Assembly (NCBI RefSeq): GCF_000002995.4
Contig: NW_025062476.1
Span: forward strand, 12,668,501 to 12,732,500
Direction: 5' to 3'
Length of the DNA: 64,000 nucleotides
DNA from: Brugia malayi
Lineage: Eukaryota > Nematoda > Chromadorea > Rhabditida > Onchocercidae
The first letter of the stretch is position 1. Each line of letters opens with the position of its first letter. The position numbers and the translations under genes were made by a program. Shown in pieces: positions 52,682-62,818 of this stretch. The notes beneath the pieces are model-generated. The model was not told the origin of the DNA. It ran no database searches and saw only the letters and a program-made list of their open reading frames with translations.

Positions 52682-54298
52682 ACTCACTCAAATATATCCT
52701 CTTTTACATACATTTAGTATTAAAATACAAAATATTGTCAACAACTTATTAATTGCTTAACTGATAAACTGATAACCTATTATTATCACATCAAACTGAT
52801 AACCTATTATTATCACATCAAACTGATAACCTATTATTATCACATCAAACTGATAACCTATTATTATCACATCAAACTGATAACCTATTATTATCACATG
52901 CATTACATTACGGTAGTGCAGTAATGCACATTTTAAACTCATAATCGATTATATTAGTATTACTTCTTCGGGTCAAAGGTTATTCACGTATTAAATACCG
53001 TAACATTTCCAATTATTATGAATTAATCTTAACTGTCTGTGTTGTTTTGTCTTACTTTTCTCTTTTCTTTTTTTTTAGATGGTAATAATAAAAACAATAA
53101 TCCAACCAATAACCTTTAACAACAGTTTTATACCGTAATCCATAGGTATTTATTAATCAATTAGCAATGATTGACCTTTGACATATTTTAAAAGTAATTA
53201 GTGGTTCAACAGATTATTTAATTATTTATAACTAGTAATCAATTATGGAACAATCTCTTTGTTATATCTATAGTTTTCTTTCTTTCTCTCTCCCTCTCTC
53301 TCTCTCTCCCTGTGGTAGTACAAGCATGTTGACTTATCTAACAAAAGGTAACAAACAAATTTGAGAGAATGTTTGACAAAGATTGAATTTCATTCCACTG
53401 AAATACTCACATGCAATGCACACAGACACAAACATACATACACACATACATACATACATACACACACACATACATACAGACATACATACATACATACACA
53501 CACATACATACAGACATACACACACACACACATACATACATACCTTGGAAGGATGAATTTGTCAACAAAATATGCAGAGTGTGGGCGTGAAAGGATGTTG
53601 CTGATATGATGCCTCAGAGAAGGGAAAATGTTAAGTACAAAGATTCCTTGTAATTTGTTTTATTTGTAATTTTCTTGTTGTAGTAGCAAATATTGTTATT
53701 GTAGTGACAATTATTTGTTAATGCTACATTTAGCTCTATGCTATATTAATTTTAATCTGCTAATAACTATTGCTGTATGATTTACATTCATTACAATTCT
53801 TATACTAACTTATTGATAAAATACCTCTTTGTTTTATTTGTATCACAAATCAATTTATTTTATTTCATTCTTTTTTTTTTTTGAAAATTTTTACATTTTT
53901 TTTTTTTTTTTTGAAATTAAAAAAAGAAAAAATTTTTTTAAAAAAAAAAAAATAAATAAAAATTAACCTGTTCGAGATTGTGGTGAATGATTTTGTAAAC
54001 TTTGCAAGAGTTGTTGTTGATGTATAAAATTAGCATAATATTGTTGCAAATGTGGATTGAACAATGATAATTGAGCGGCCATTTGATTCGGAAAAACGGA
54101 ACTACCGGTTGTAGTTGATGTTACAGCCGGAAATGCTGCTGCTGCAGCCATAAATGGTAAACTTGGAAATGCCATTGTTGCAGCTGCAGCTGCAGCTGCA
54201 AAACGTTGTTTTTCTTTATCGATATCAGCGGTACTACTACTACTACTACCTGTACTACCACTGCTAGACGGTAATGAACACATTCTTGGCAATGACAT
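28645..54298 (-). CDS. RNF220-like zinc-finger protein without a RING, 7 exons, ~20-kb intron
   Basis: Exons: 54298-53968, 51991-51932, 31877-31754, 31628-31507, 31288-31113, 29326-29225, 28767-28645 (1038 bp, 345 residues plus stop); all junctions keep frame. Residues 1-110 are Ser- and Ala-rich with Gln/His runs. A C-x2-C-x12-H finger starts at C142 (CMLCDEKL) and runs into HIELEKSKL. LLRIRSNQQKRLG follows at about 200-212. The finger plus this basic helix matches the order in vertebrate RNF220 (CPIC...HMEQELEQL, then FLRVRANRQTRLN). RNF220 is a ubiquitin ligase with a C-terminal RING; here there is none. Instead residues 267-291 have C-x2-C-x17-C-x2-C, the spacing of a GATA finger but without its tryptophan or basic residues. 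A nuclear regulatory role is likely; ligase activity is not supported. A GTG just upstream and an acceptor 12 bp before the ATG leave open a further 5' exon. Confidence 0.75.
28915..29220. repeat. ~62-bp A/T repeat in the last intron of the zinc-finger gene
   Basis: Five copies of cataaatgataattaatcat followed by tttaaattaactattattatt, varying in the number of att triplets. They lie directly beside the penultimate exon's donor. Confidence 0.8.
30427..30443 (-). other. Possible 17-nt microexon with an immediate stop
   Basis: On the reverse strand tttttgttcag, 17 bases, then gtaagt. Included between exons 5 and 6 it would add TAA at once and remove the second CxxC pair. The flanking signals are good, but so short a candidate may be chance. 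Confidence 0.2.
32561..32950. repeat. 88-bp minisatellite, about 4.5 copies
   Basis: Copies start at 32561, 32649, 32737, 32825 and 32913 (partial). Each begins catattgacgtacgtgttaa; full copies continue through aacatttttcactttttt and ttatcttctcagttaacacc. They are nearly identical, so recently expanded. The unit holds the palindromes acgtacgt and gttaac. Confidence 0.92.
33091..33264. repeat. (TGTA)n/(TGTTTGTA)n microsatellite
   Basis: About 170 bp of gtatgtatgtttgtatgtgt variants. All three frames on one strand stay open with Cys/Val/Tyr/Met repeats, and the other strand gives His/Thr/Tyr repeats; neither is coding. Confidence 0.95.
33985..34592. repeat. 34/41-bp minisatellite, about 16 units
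   Basis: Units agtaaagtagtatttaac(nn)aatgattactttta come in two lengths: 34 bp, or 41 bp with an added atttttа-type tail. In much of the array a short and a long unit alternate, giving a higher-order period of about 75 bp. Confidence 0.88.
34923..35885. repeat. 83-bp minisatellite, 12 copies at constant period
   Basis: The motif gctattcaaataaatgcaaa recurs at 35006 and every 83 bp to 35753, with diverged end copies at 34923 and 35836. Internal copies differ by only a few substitutions (atcaaat/atcaaac, taataa/tagtag), so the array is young. The diverged edge copies fit homogenisation from the centre. Confidence 0.95.
37189..37219. repeat. (GA)n microsatellite
   Basis: About 15 GA repeats. 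Similar GA/CT tracts in the same intron lie at about 34750-34772, 37596-37642, 38983-39008, 42286-42333, 42487-42503, 43557-43600, 44425-44473, 46698-46713, 47116-47156, 48092-48118, 49719-49760 and 50285-50302. Confidence 0.95.
37774..37830 (+). other. G+C-rich alanine-codon island in the large intron
   Basis: On the plus strand an ATG opens MNDKAAAATAIAAAVSLKNG, with a tttag acceptor-like site 13 bp upstream and ggtatc downstream. On the minus strand the same DNA reads TAAAMAVAAAALSF, similar in flavour to the Ala-rich first exon of the host gene. It may be an exon of either strand, or only a short GCN repeat. Confidence 0.25.
37958..37969. promoter_or_regulatory. DR1-like nuclear-receptor motif
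   Basis: tgacctttgact, a close match to the reverse complement of AGGTCA-n-AGGTCA. One of five similar motifs in the introns of the zinc-finger gene. Confidence 0.35.
40300..41005. repeat. 63-bp minisatellite, about 11 copies
   Basis: The motif actagtt recurs every 63 bp from 40321; one copy (around 40825) has lost three bases. Two unit types, ttagaaatg...gactg and ttggaaata...gattg, alternate in the first half of the array, so amplification partly proceeded in 126-bp dimers. Confidence 0.93.
41316..41327. promoter_or_regulatory. DR1-like nuclear-receptor motif
   Basis: tgacctttgaca in a less A+T-rich patch of about 110 bp (41220-41340) of the large intron. Confidence 0.35.
43010..43395. 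repeat. 106-bp minisatellite with a 14-bp palindrome, ~3.6 copies
   Basis: Each unit contains gacacgtaacacgtgttact; the palindrome gtaacacgtgttac lies at 43049, 43155, 43261 and 43367, exactly 106 bp apart. Its centre is the E-box CACGTG. Copies are almost identical. Confidence 0.93.
46190..46310. promoter_or_regulatory. Motif-rich unique island with POU- and homeobox-like sites
   Basis: gatgcaaataag (octamer ATGCAAAT) lies at about 46226, and the perfect palindrome atgctaattagcat at 46287-46300. The patch is more complex than the surrounding low-complexity intron, so it is a candidate enhancer. Confidence 0.3.
47330..47460. promoter_or_regulatory. Unique less A+T-rich island with bZIP- and Runx-like motifs
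   Basis: catgacgtaacgttatccgg, containing TGACGTAA, is followed by tatgcggttgcggaa, containing TGCGGTTG. Near-balanced composition stands out in the intron. Function is inferred only from motifs. Confidence 0.25.
50578..50590. promoter_or_regulatory. DR1-like nuclear-receptor motif
   Basis: acctttgaccttt, reverse complement of AAAGGTCAAAGGT, in the large intron. Confidence 0.3.
50818..50832 (-). other. Possible 15-nt in-frame microexon of the zinc-finger gene
   Basis: On the reverse strand tgaattttag, 15 bases, then gtaagc. Inserted between exons 2 and 3 it keeps frame and would replace one lysine by NSFVIE. The signals are good but chance occurrence in 20 kb is possible. Confidence 0.25.
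52766..52897. repeat. 27-bp minisatellite carrying GATA sites, 5 copies
   Basis: Five copies of ctgataacctattattatca followed by catcaaa. Each has CTGATAA on the plus strand and TTATCA read as TGATAA on the minus, so the array presents about ten WGATAR sites. It lies in the first intron. Confidence 0.92.
52970..52982. promoter_or_regulatory. DR1-like nuclear-receptor motif
   Basis: gggtcaaaggtta, a near-consensus DR1, in the first intron of the zinc-finger gene, 70 bp from the GATA minisatellite. Confidence 0.4.
53172..53183. promoter_or_regulatory. DR1-like nuclear-receptor motif
   Basis: tgacctttgaca, identical to the motif at 41316, in the first intron. Confidence 0.4.
53426..53543. repeat. 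(ACAT)n/(CA)n microsatellite
   Basis: About 120 bp of cataca and caca repeats. On the minus strand it begins directly at the donor of the candidate cassette exon. Confidence 0.95.
53544..53600 (-). CDS. Candidate 57-nt cassette exon of the zinc-finger gene
   Basis: Between exons 1 and 2, the reverse strand has atcatatcag, then 57 bases of near-balanced composition, then aag|gtatgt. The length is a multiple of 3 and the phase fits: included, it adds 19 residues (ATSFHAHTLHILLTNSSFQ) and then rejoins exon 2 in frame with no stop. Skipping it also keeps frame, so it would be optional. Alternative: chance open segment beside a microsatellite. Confidence 0.35.
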
Positions 54299-54309
54299 CA
54301 CAAGAAATC
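54299..54309 (-). promoter_or_regulatory. Splice acceptor just upstream of the zinc-finger start codon
   Basis: ttttcag lies 12 bases before the ATG on the reverse strand. This fits SL trans-splicing or a 5' UTR intron. The frame is open back to the acceptor, so an upstream coding exon is also possible. Confidence 0.4.
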
Positions 54310-55084
54310 TGAAAATAAAATTTAAACAAAAAAAAAAGAATTAAAATGTAATTTAAAATACAATTATTAATAAGCATGACAGACATCATTTCATTAAATT
54401 TCATTAATTTTATTGAAAAATTTACATTTGCCAATTAATTATTATTTCATTCTTCATTTTATAAAATTAACCTAAAATTAATTCTTACATTAATTAATTA
54501 AAATTAAAACAATATTAAATTCTATTACATCATGATAAATGAGTGGTAATAAACAATATACTGATATGATAGATAAATGTTTGTAATAAAGCTTAACATT
54601 TCCCTGTTTATTGGTTTTATTATATGTTTACATAATTTTAAAACAATTTTTGATCTTATTTGAAAAATGATTTTGAATAAAAAAAAAAAAAAAAAAGAAA
54701 ATGACAATTATATTAATTGACTATTATTATACAATTATTTCATTTCAAAATTCGAATTCTTATGGGAAATGTAAAACAAGTGGTAATGATAATGTTTAAA
54801 AATTGTGTTAAATTTTTTGATGGAATTAAACTTTTGAAAAAAAAAAAAAAGACTGCAACCGTTATTGGTTTGTTTCTTTAAAGACATAAGTAAATTTCAT
54901 TTACTTATTTAGATTGATCTTTTACAATACTTTTCAATTATTTAATCTATCATGTAATTGTTAAGATTTATTTTTTATTTATTTTTTTTTTTTTCAAGTT
55001 TTCTTTCCATCTTGTTTTTTTTTTTTAAAAAAATTGAAGCATAGATTAAATGAATAAATAAGTAAAAATTTAAATGTGAATGAA

Positions 55085-55418
55085 TCAATGAATGAAATGA
55101 AATGAATGAATGACTGAATGACTGAGTGAATGAGTAACTGAATGAATGACGGAATGAATGAATGAGTGAATGACTGAGTGACTGAATAACTGAATGAATG
55201 AATGAGTGAATGACTAAATGAATGAATGAGTGGATGGATGGGTGACTGAATGAATGAATGAATGAAATGAATGGATGAATGAATGAATGAATGAGTAACT
55301 GAATGAATGAAATGAAATGAGTGAATGACGGAATGAAATGAAATGAGTGAATGACTGAGTGACTGAATGACTGGATGACTGAATGACTGAGTGACTGAGT
55401 GACTGAGTGAATGGGTAG
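55085..55418. repeat. (TGAA)n / (TGAC)n degenerate tetranucleotide repeat
   Basis: About 330 bp of tgaatgaatgactgagtgaa variants. Open frames on the opposite strand (Ser/His/Phe-rich) follow from the repeat and are not coding. Confidence 0.9.
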
Positions 55419-58204
55419 TCCATTTTGTTATGCTTCAAACATTTCCTCACTTCTCATTCGTTCACCGAAATACCATTTATCATTAAGGGGGTCTATTTGA
55501 TTGACAGAGACAGGAAGAAGAGAAGTCTCTCATTCATTTCATGTTCCGCCCTTTTTCCCCTTTTTATCATCTCCAACCTTTCCTAAAAATATGTCTTCAT
55601 TTAAGTTTTTTTTTTTTTTTTTTTGTGAATTTTTTAAAATATTTTTACGCTAATTAAAAAATATTTGAAAACATTTTTAGTCAATCATTGAAGCACAATG
55701 ATATGATAATAATATTTTGATGATAACATCTGATAATAACAAATGATTGTGACAATAATTTATTGAATAAATGCAATTTATGATATGCATTATGATTTCT
55801 GTCATCTTTTCAGTTCTTAGATTTTTTTTAAGTTAAATTAAAATATACTAATTTTTTGTACTAAAAATTACATTAAAAGACTTATTCTCTCTACTATAAA
55901 AAAAATCAAATTAATTGAATAATATGAAATTTATTATTTGATTTAATCAAAAGTTTTCTAATTATAATCTACAAATAAATGCAATTTATTATATATAAAA
56001 TTGTCCCTCCAAACTTTCATTATTTTTTAAAATTATCTATTTTTGTTTTTGTTTTTGTTTTTTTTTTTTTGTTTGTTTTTTGAAAAATTTCAACCGCTCT
56101 GTTTTTTTTTTTTCTCTTTTTGCAGATATAATATTAATAAGTTTGAATAAATGTTCAAACTCATACATATCGATTTTTTTTTTCAATCATTTCATTTGAA
56201 TTTCTAAAATATTTTTAAAATTTTTGCTAAAAAAAAAAAAACGATAAATGTGTAATGAATGTAAAATATAGCATAACAAAGTGTAAAAATAAATATGTTT
56301 GTGTGAAAAAAAAAGAAAAAAAAGAAATACAAAGCTTTCAAATTGAAAGCTAACAAGAAATAAACGCTGTTTCTTTTTTTTTTTATTTTATTTTTTTAAA
56401 AAAGATTTATTAGAGATAGAAATAAGATGTTGCGATGAAAAAAAAAAAAAAAAAAAAAAAAAACGACATTCCCTAGTTTTTGCTGAAGAAGTATTTCAAA
56501 ATTTTATCTTCTAAAATGAACAGATAGGAAATTTTATTTTTATTGCTTCTAAAAATAAAGGAAACAAAAAAACACTGTAGCAAGTTACAGTATACATTAA
56601 AATGAACATATAATTTAGGTTCGTTTAAAAAGTTTGAAAAGATTTAATTCAGTTAGTTCTAAATTTTAAGCAATCAAAAAGCATTTTGTTCAATTGAAAT
56701 GAGAAAAAAAAAAAAAAAAAAAAAAAACCATCCACATTAACCTATTTGATAAATTTTTTTTTTTTTCAAAAAAGTGAAATTTATTTTTTATTTGTTCAAT
56801 TTAGGACTAAAATTCAGTTAGCATTGGTAAATTGTACAAATTTTATCAAAATTTCAACTTCAATTTTTTTATTTTATTAAATTTTTGTGACAATTTTGTA
56901 ATATGAGAAGTAGGTAAAAAAATTTTAAAAAATGAAGAAAGAAGTAAATTCATTTTTCATATGTATAATATATTCTTCTAATCAAATACAATGAATTAAT
57001 TTGTTTTATATGCATATAAATTATTTTAAATTGCTAAATTTTTGTTAGAAAAGAATTTAAAAAATTTCTACGTTTCATTTTTAAGTTAATTCAAATTAGC
57101 ATTTAATAGAACTAGAAAAAAATAAAAAAACATTAATTTATTATAAAAATTATTAATTATTTTTAGGAAATGATAAATGGAACCAATATTGGAATTCATA
57201 TAATGCAATGGAATATTCAAATACTCATAGTAATAATTTTTATAACAATAATTATTAATTCCTATTTTTTTGATTTTTTTTTCAAATGTAATTGTTGAAA
57301 CAGTACTCCCAATCAGTTTAATTTTCATTTAATTTCTGGTGGCTATAAAGTAATACTCAAAGATTGAAATAATTGTAATTATATTTAAATACTTAATACT
57401 TAGTATAACACATTTTTTAAATAATTACAATTCATTTTTGTGATAAATTCATAATGAATTCTGCTTTCATATTAACTCTATTTCTTTTTTTTAAAAAAAT
57501 TTCAATTCAAATTTTTAACATTTAAATATTGAAATAGCATATATTATAATTCATGTAATTCACAAACAATTATAATAGCATATATGTTTGAAAATTGTTA
57601 AATGAATTACTAATCAATTGAAATGTATGCAAATAAATGTATAATATATTTCAATTAAAATAAAGTTAGCTTAAATTAACTTTTCAAATATTATTGATTG
57701 AAATTTTTGATGCATATTTTGAGTAAATTAATTTATTCATAAATAGCAGCAAAAATATTTTATCCTTTTAATCATTTTTTTTTTTCTTCTTACTGATTTA
57801 TACAAAAAAAAAAAAATAATAAATACTTTTCTATGTTTATTTGAAACAAAGTAATATCAAACAGCGATAATGGCATTTCATTTTTTTTTTTTTCGCCTTA
57901 AAATGAACAATTTTCATTCAAATTGAACCAAACAAACAAAATTGGTTTATTTGGTCGACAAAATGTATGCATTCCACATGCATAAATGTATATTTCCTAA
58001 ACATTAACAAATAACTGAACATTTTAGCAATTAGATGAAAATGAAACTTTTTCAAATGCTTTCAAAATTTATTCAATTCATTTTTGAAATTAATCATTTT
58101 CTTTCCTTTTTTTTTTGTTTTGCTTTTTGTTGCTATTCCGATTTGTACATATGAACTAATTCATTTTTATATTTCTGATATTTCTAACTACATATGCTTC
58201 TATA

Positions 58205-58435
58205 TTATAATATTCAAACTATATGTTCTATTTCTAATATTTTCTAATATGTATTCCTATTTTCATTTCTAATATATGTATTCTAATTTTCTATTTCTAA
58301 TATATGTATTCTAATTTTCTATTTCTAATATATGTATTCTAATTTTCTATTTCTAATATATGTATTCTAATTTTCTATTTCTAATATATGTATTCTAATT
58401 TTCTATTTCTAATATGTATTCCTTTTCTATTTCTA
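58205..58435. repeat. 28-bp A/T minisatellite, about 6-7 copies
   Basis: Tandem copies of tctaatatatgtattctaat plus tttctatt; shorter variants (tctaatatgtattcc) flank the array on both sides. Confidence 0.9.
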
Positions 58436-59779
58436 ATTCTATTATTCCTAGATTTTTTTATTCCTTTTTATATGAAATATATATGAATATATGAATTATT
58501 TTTTATGAATTGTTATTTTTTTTACGAATTATTTTTTATGAATTATGAGTATATATGAATTATTTTTTATATTTGTAATATTTCTACATATCATTTCTAC
58601 CATATGTATTTCCATTTCAAATATATATATATATTCCTATTTCAAGTAATTTTATATTGATAAAGTTTACAATATTATTTTTTTTATTTCCTATTTAATT
58701 ATGTTGCATTAAAAATTTGGCCAAATAATAATTTTACTTTATTTTCTATATTTATTTGATAAATTTATTAATGAATTCATTGAATGAAAAATTAAATAAG
58801 GATATGTATTTATGTATATGTTTGTTAAATATTTGTAAAATTTTTATATTGCTAACATTAATTTTTTCTTTTTTTTTTTTTTTTTTTTGCAATTTTTGGA
58901 AAAGAAAAAATTGTCAAATAATTCAAAAATTGTTTACTAACTTCTGAAAAGTGTAATTTCAATGTTCCGTTCGATGGATTTCATATAATAAAGCATTCAT
59001 TTTATTATTATAACTGAGTTAAAAGCAACAATCTCTTATTGCCGATACTACTAACACTAGCAAAAGTATATCTTAACGTGTAACACGTGACTTTATTAAG
59101 TATTCCAGTATAACTTACGTGTTGTTTGACGTAATTATGCCAATATTCTTAAAACAATAAATGGTTTATCGTTTCTCTCAAACAGACTTCACAAAATTTC
59201 AGATTACAAAAGAGAAAATGAAATCTTAGCATTAAAGAATTAAGAAGCTAATATGCTATTATAACATACCGTAAATGTTTTTGAAGTAAGCATATACTTA
59301 ATAAAATGTAAACTCATTAAATAACTAAGTCTAACATTAATTATTATTTCATTTAAAAGAAAGAGTAGAAAAAAAAACTTTCTGTTAAAAAGAAATGAAA
59401 GTAAAAGAGCACAACGACATATTAGGCAACGATGTGAAGAGCTGAAGATTAACTTTAAATAACGAATGATAGGTAAGTTAACATCTAGAATATATAATTA
59501 ATTATGCAAAGGTATATTTCATCTAAGTAAGTGTAAATAGTGCAATAATCATATCAAATTAAAAGATTAAACTTTGTTTTTGTAACTTTTATCAAAAAGC
59601 AAAAGAGAAAAAAAAAAACAGGAAAGAATTATCGAGAAGTTGGTAAGAAGATATTAGTACTGTTAAAAGTTGTAGCAGTGACGATGACGATGCTGGTGGT
59701 GATGTCTGTGATAATGGCGGTAGTAGTGATACTGGTGGCGGTGATGGCAGTAGTAGTTGATTGAGACTGGAGAGGACAA

Positions 59780-60250
59780 TATGGTAGATGAATGATCGAT
59801 TACAGATTACATAGTGATAATAATGATAGATAGTGATGATAATGATCATAATAATGATGATTGATAATGATAATGATGGAGATGATGATGAATGATTGTA
59901 ATAATAATAGATGATGATGACGGTGATAATGGTGATAATACCCACGATAAGATAATCATGATAATAGATTCTCACGATGATGATGATAATGATGATAGAT
60001 GCTGACAATAATGATAATAATAGATACTCACGATAATGATAATGATGATGATAGATGCTGACGATAATGATAATGATAGATACTCACGGTAATGGTAATG
60101 ATGATAACAGGTACTCACGATGATGATAATAGATGCTAACTATAATGATAATAATGGTGATGGATGCTAGGGATAATAATGGTGATAGATGCTGACAGTA
60201 GTAATAACAATGACGATGATAATGATAACGATAAGAGATAATAATGATAG
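59780..60250. repeat. Imperfect GATAATGATGATAGATGCT... repeat
   Basis: About 470 bp of gat/aat triplets with recurring gatagatgctgacgataatg and gatactcacgat modules of about 45-60 bp. Related short stretches occur at 61104-61155 and 61220-61290. Confidence 0.8.
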
Positions 60251-60359
60251 GATAATGAAGACAAGTTACAGTACTAATCAGAGTAGTCGTAAGTTTGTCG
60301 TCAAAACTGAAAAGCAGTGGTATGGAGCAGAAGAGAGAAAGATGCCTTCGACTATCATC

Positions 60360-60575
60360 AAATGACTGACTGACTCACTCACTCACTCACTCACTCATTC
60401 ACTCACTCACTCACTCACTGACTACACTTAAGCACTCACTCACTCATTCACTCACTCACTCACTAACTGACTGACTAACTGACTGCACTTAAGCACTCAC
60501 TCACTCACTAACTGACTGACTGACTGACTGACTACACTTAAGCACTCACTCACTCACTCATTCACTAACTCACTG
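60360..60575. repeat. (ACTC)n/(ACTG)n repeat with three cacttaagc modules
   Basis: Tetranucleotide runs separated three times by actacacttaagcactcact or a close variant, giving a compound repeat of about 60 bp. Confidence 0.88.
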
Positions 60576-61365
60576 ATTCTTCAATGGCGCAACCAAACTC
60601 TATGAACAACTCTAATATTTCTTTCATCATTTTTCTTCTATCCTTTATCAATTATCCATTCAAATCTGTCTAACTGTCTTCTATTCTATTTTTTAAGTCT
60701 CCAATTCTTATTCCGTGTAAATTCCATTCAAATATTACTTTTATATATAAGTTAGTTAAGTAAAACTAAAATAGTTACTTCTCTCTTTCTTGTACTAGTA
60801 TATTTCATTCCTTTCTCTCTGTGTATAAACAATAATTCTTGTTAAAAGTTCTCTTCTCTCTTGCCCTCTCTCTCTCTCTTTCTGTCTTTCTTTTCATTCT
60901 TTCAATTTGTCATCTCTTTAGAGAGAGAGAGAGAGAAGGAAGTATGTTTGCCAATTGTTAAAGTATAAAGGTATATTGCAGAAGAACATTCTCTCTCTCT
61001 AAACAACTAACTTGAAGTAAAAGAGAGGGGAGAGAGGGTCTACCCAATCGGGTCTATCAAATGTTTAGTTGGAGGCGGAGTTGACAGTTGTCTTGTGCCC
61101 TGTTGGACAACGACGATGATGATGATGACGATGATGATGATGATAACAGCAATGATAGATAGTAATGATTATTATGGTAATAGCGAGGTATTTAATTAAC
61201 TTTATAGTTACAGTGACAGTGATAATGATAATGATAAATGTATGAATAATAATAATGATAATGATGATGATGATAACAGCAATGATAGATAGGAATGATT
61301 ATGGTAATAATAAAGTTATTTAATTAACTATATGATTACAATGACAATGAAAATGATAAAAGCAT

Positions 61366-61367
61366 GC

Positions 61368-61409
<42 letters not shown>

Positions 61410-61420
61410 GTAATAATAAT
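61366..61420. repeat. (TAA)n microsatellite
   Basis: About 17 TAA units, nearly perfect. Confidence 0.95.
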
Positions 61421-62631
61421 TACGATACTGTAAATAATAGAAATTATAAAAATTTTAGCTCAAATTTTTTCAAATAATGATTGATTATGTTATTGTGTAA
61501 TAAAATATTAGCTGACTTATCACTAATCAAATAATGATTGTTTCTGTTGATAGTTATCAGTACTATTAGAAGTGTATAAGTTTTTACTTAAACTAACTAA
61601 AATATTTATTCGAATTAAACTGGGAATTTTTGTAATAAATTAATTCATGTGATTGTTTAAAATTGACAAATGTAATTGTTGAATTGATAAAATAAAAGAA
61701 TAAAAAAGATTGAATGAATGACAATGATTAGTTTAACAGCTAAGGTGTTTATCATTTATCAGTTTATCATCCCAATATATCAACAACATAAAAAACATTG
61801 TTATATTCTCTTTCAAAAAAAAAAAAAAAGATTGGCTTATTTCTCGTCTAATATAAAAATTGCAATTAAATTTGAATAAAATATACTAATTATAAAGTAA
61901 TACTAATTTAAAACGAAAAAATCTTTTATCAATTAACTGTTTTAGTTAATTAATTAGTTAATTTCTTTTTTCAGCAAAGAAATCATTTGCAAAAAAAAAA
62001 AAAAAAGAATTTAACAATGATTACTGATAAGATTAGTCTATTTTTTCGAAGAGAAATTTTCATTGCAATATGAATAATGCTATCAATATGAATCAATCAT
62101 TACTGTATAAAGCATTTCTTTTTGTTTAGTCCAAAATTATCACTTGATAAGAAATCATTCTTATCTTAACTGCTATCTTTTCACCTTCTTCTTTTTTGAA
62201 GAATTAAATTAATCTATCAAAGTGATGAAACTTTCAATTATTTTAATAAATCTTATCAATAAGATAAGAATATTTTCTTATATTTATTAAAAATAACAAA
62301 AAAAAAAAAAAAAAGGAAAAAAGTTTTTTTTTTTTTTTTAACAATAATTTTAAGAAATAAAAAAATACTTTTTTATTTCTTAAAATTAAAATATAGCATT
62401 TTTTCAAGTTTTTTTTTTTCCTTTCTGCTTTTTTTTTTTTTTTTTTTCATTTTGTCTTCTTCACAGATTAAAATTTGTTATTGAAATGAAGAAGACATTG
62501 TTGATTGCCTTCAAACTACTACTGATCGCTGCTTCTTTTTGCCTTACCTTTTGCAATTTTGCATTTTGCCTTTTTATACATAAACGAAAAATTCAATTCA
62601 TTCCAGTTTACCCCCTCCCCTCTCTCCTCTT

Positions 62632-62643
62632 CCCCCCCCCCCC
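62632..62643. repeat. Poly-C tract
   Basis: Twelve consecutive C inside a CT/C-rich stretch; exceptional in this A/T-rich window. Confidence 0.9.
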
Positions 62644-62747
62644 ACCTCCCCTAGCAATTGAGCATTATTACCACACTCACTTCCCTTCTTCTCCTCAATT
62701 CTATTGTATGTGATAAATATTATGTATTCAATCATTCTATTCTATTG

Positions 62748-62818
62748 TATGTATGCATATGTATGTATGTATGTGTGTATGTATGTGTATGTATGTGTAT
62801 GTATGTATGTGTATGTAT
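62748..62818. repeat. (TGTA)n/(TG)n microsatellite
   Basis: About 70 bp of gtatgtatgtgtatgtatgt variants. Confidence 0.93.

Noticed and set aside
53334..53609. Repeat-rich frames around the ACAT microsatellite
   Set aside because: Microsatellite translations; only the 57-nt segment with proper splice sites was kept as an exon candidate.
55214..55450. Ser/His/Phe repeat protein on the minus strand
   Set aside because: Translation of degenerate TGAA/TGAC tetranucleotides.
59592..60008. 138-residue minus-strand frame with Ile/Tyr and Ser/Pro tracts
   Set aside because: Entirely derived from gat/aat triplet repeats.
62486..62713. 75-residue plus-strand frame with a hydrophobic start resembling a signal peptide
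   Set aside because: Hydrophobicity comes from T-rich DNA and the frame runs into CT/poly-C and microsatellite sequence; no splice or homology support.
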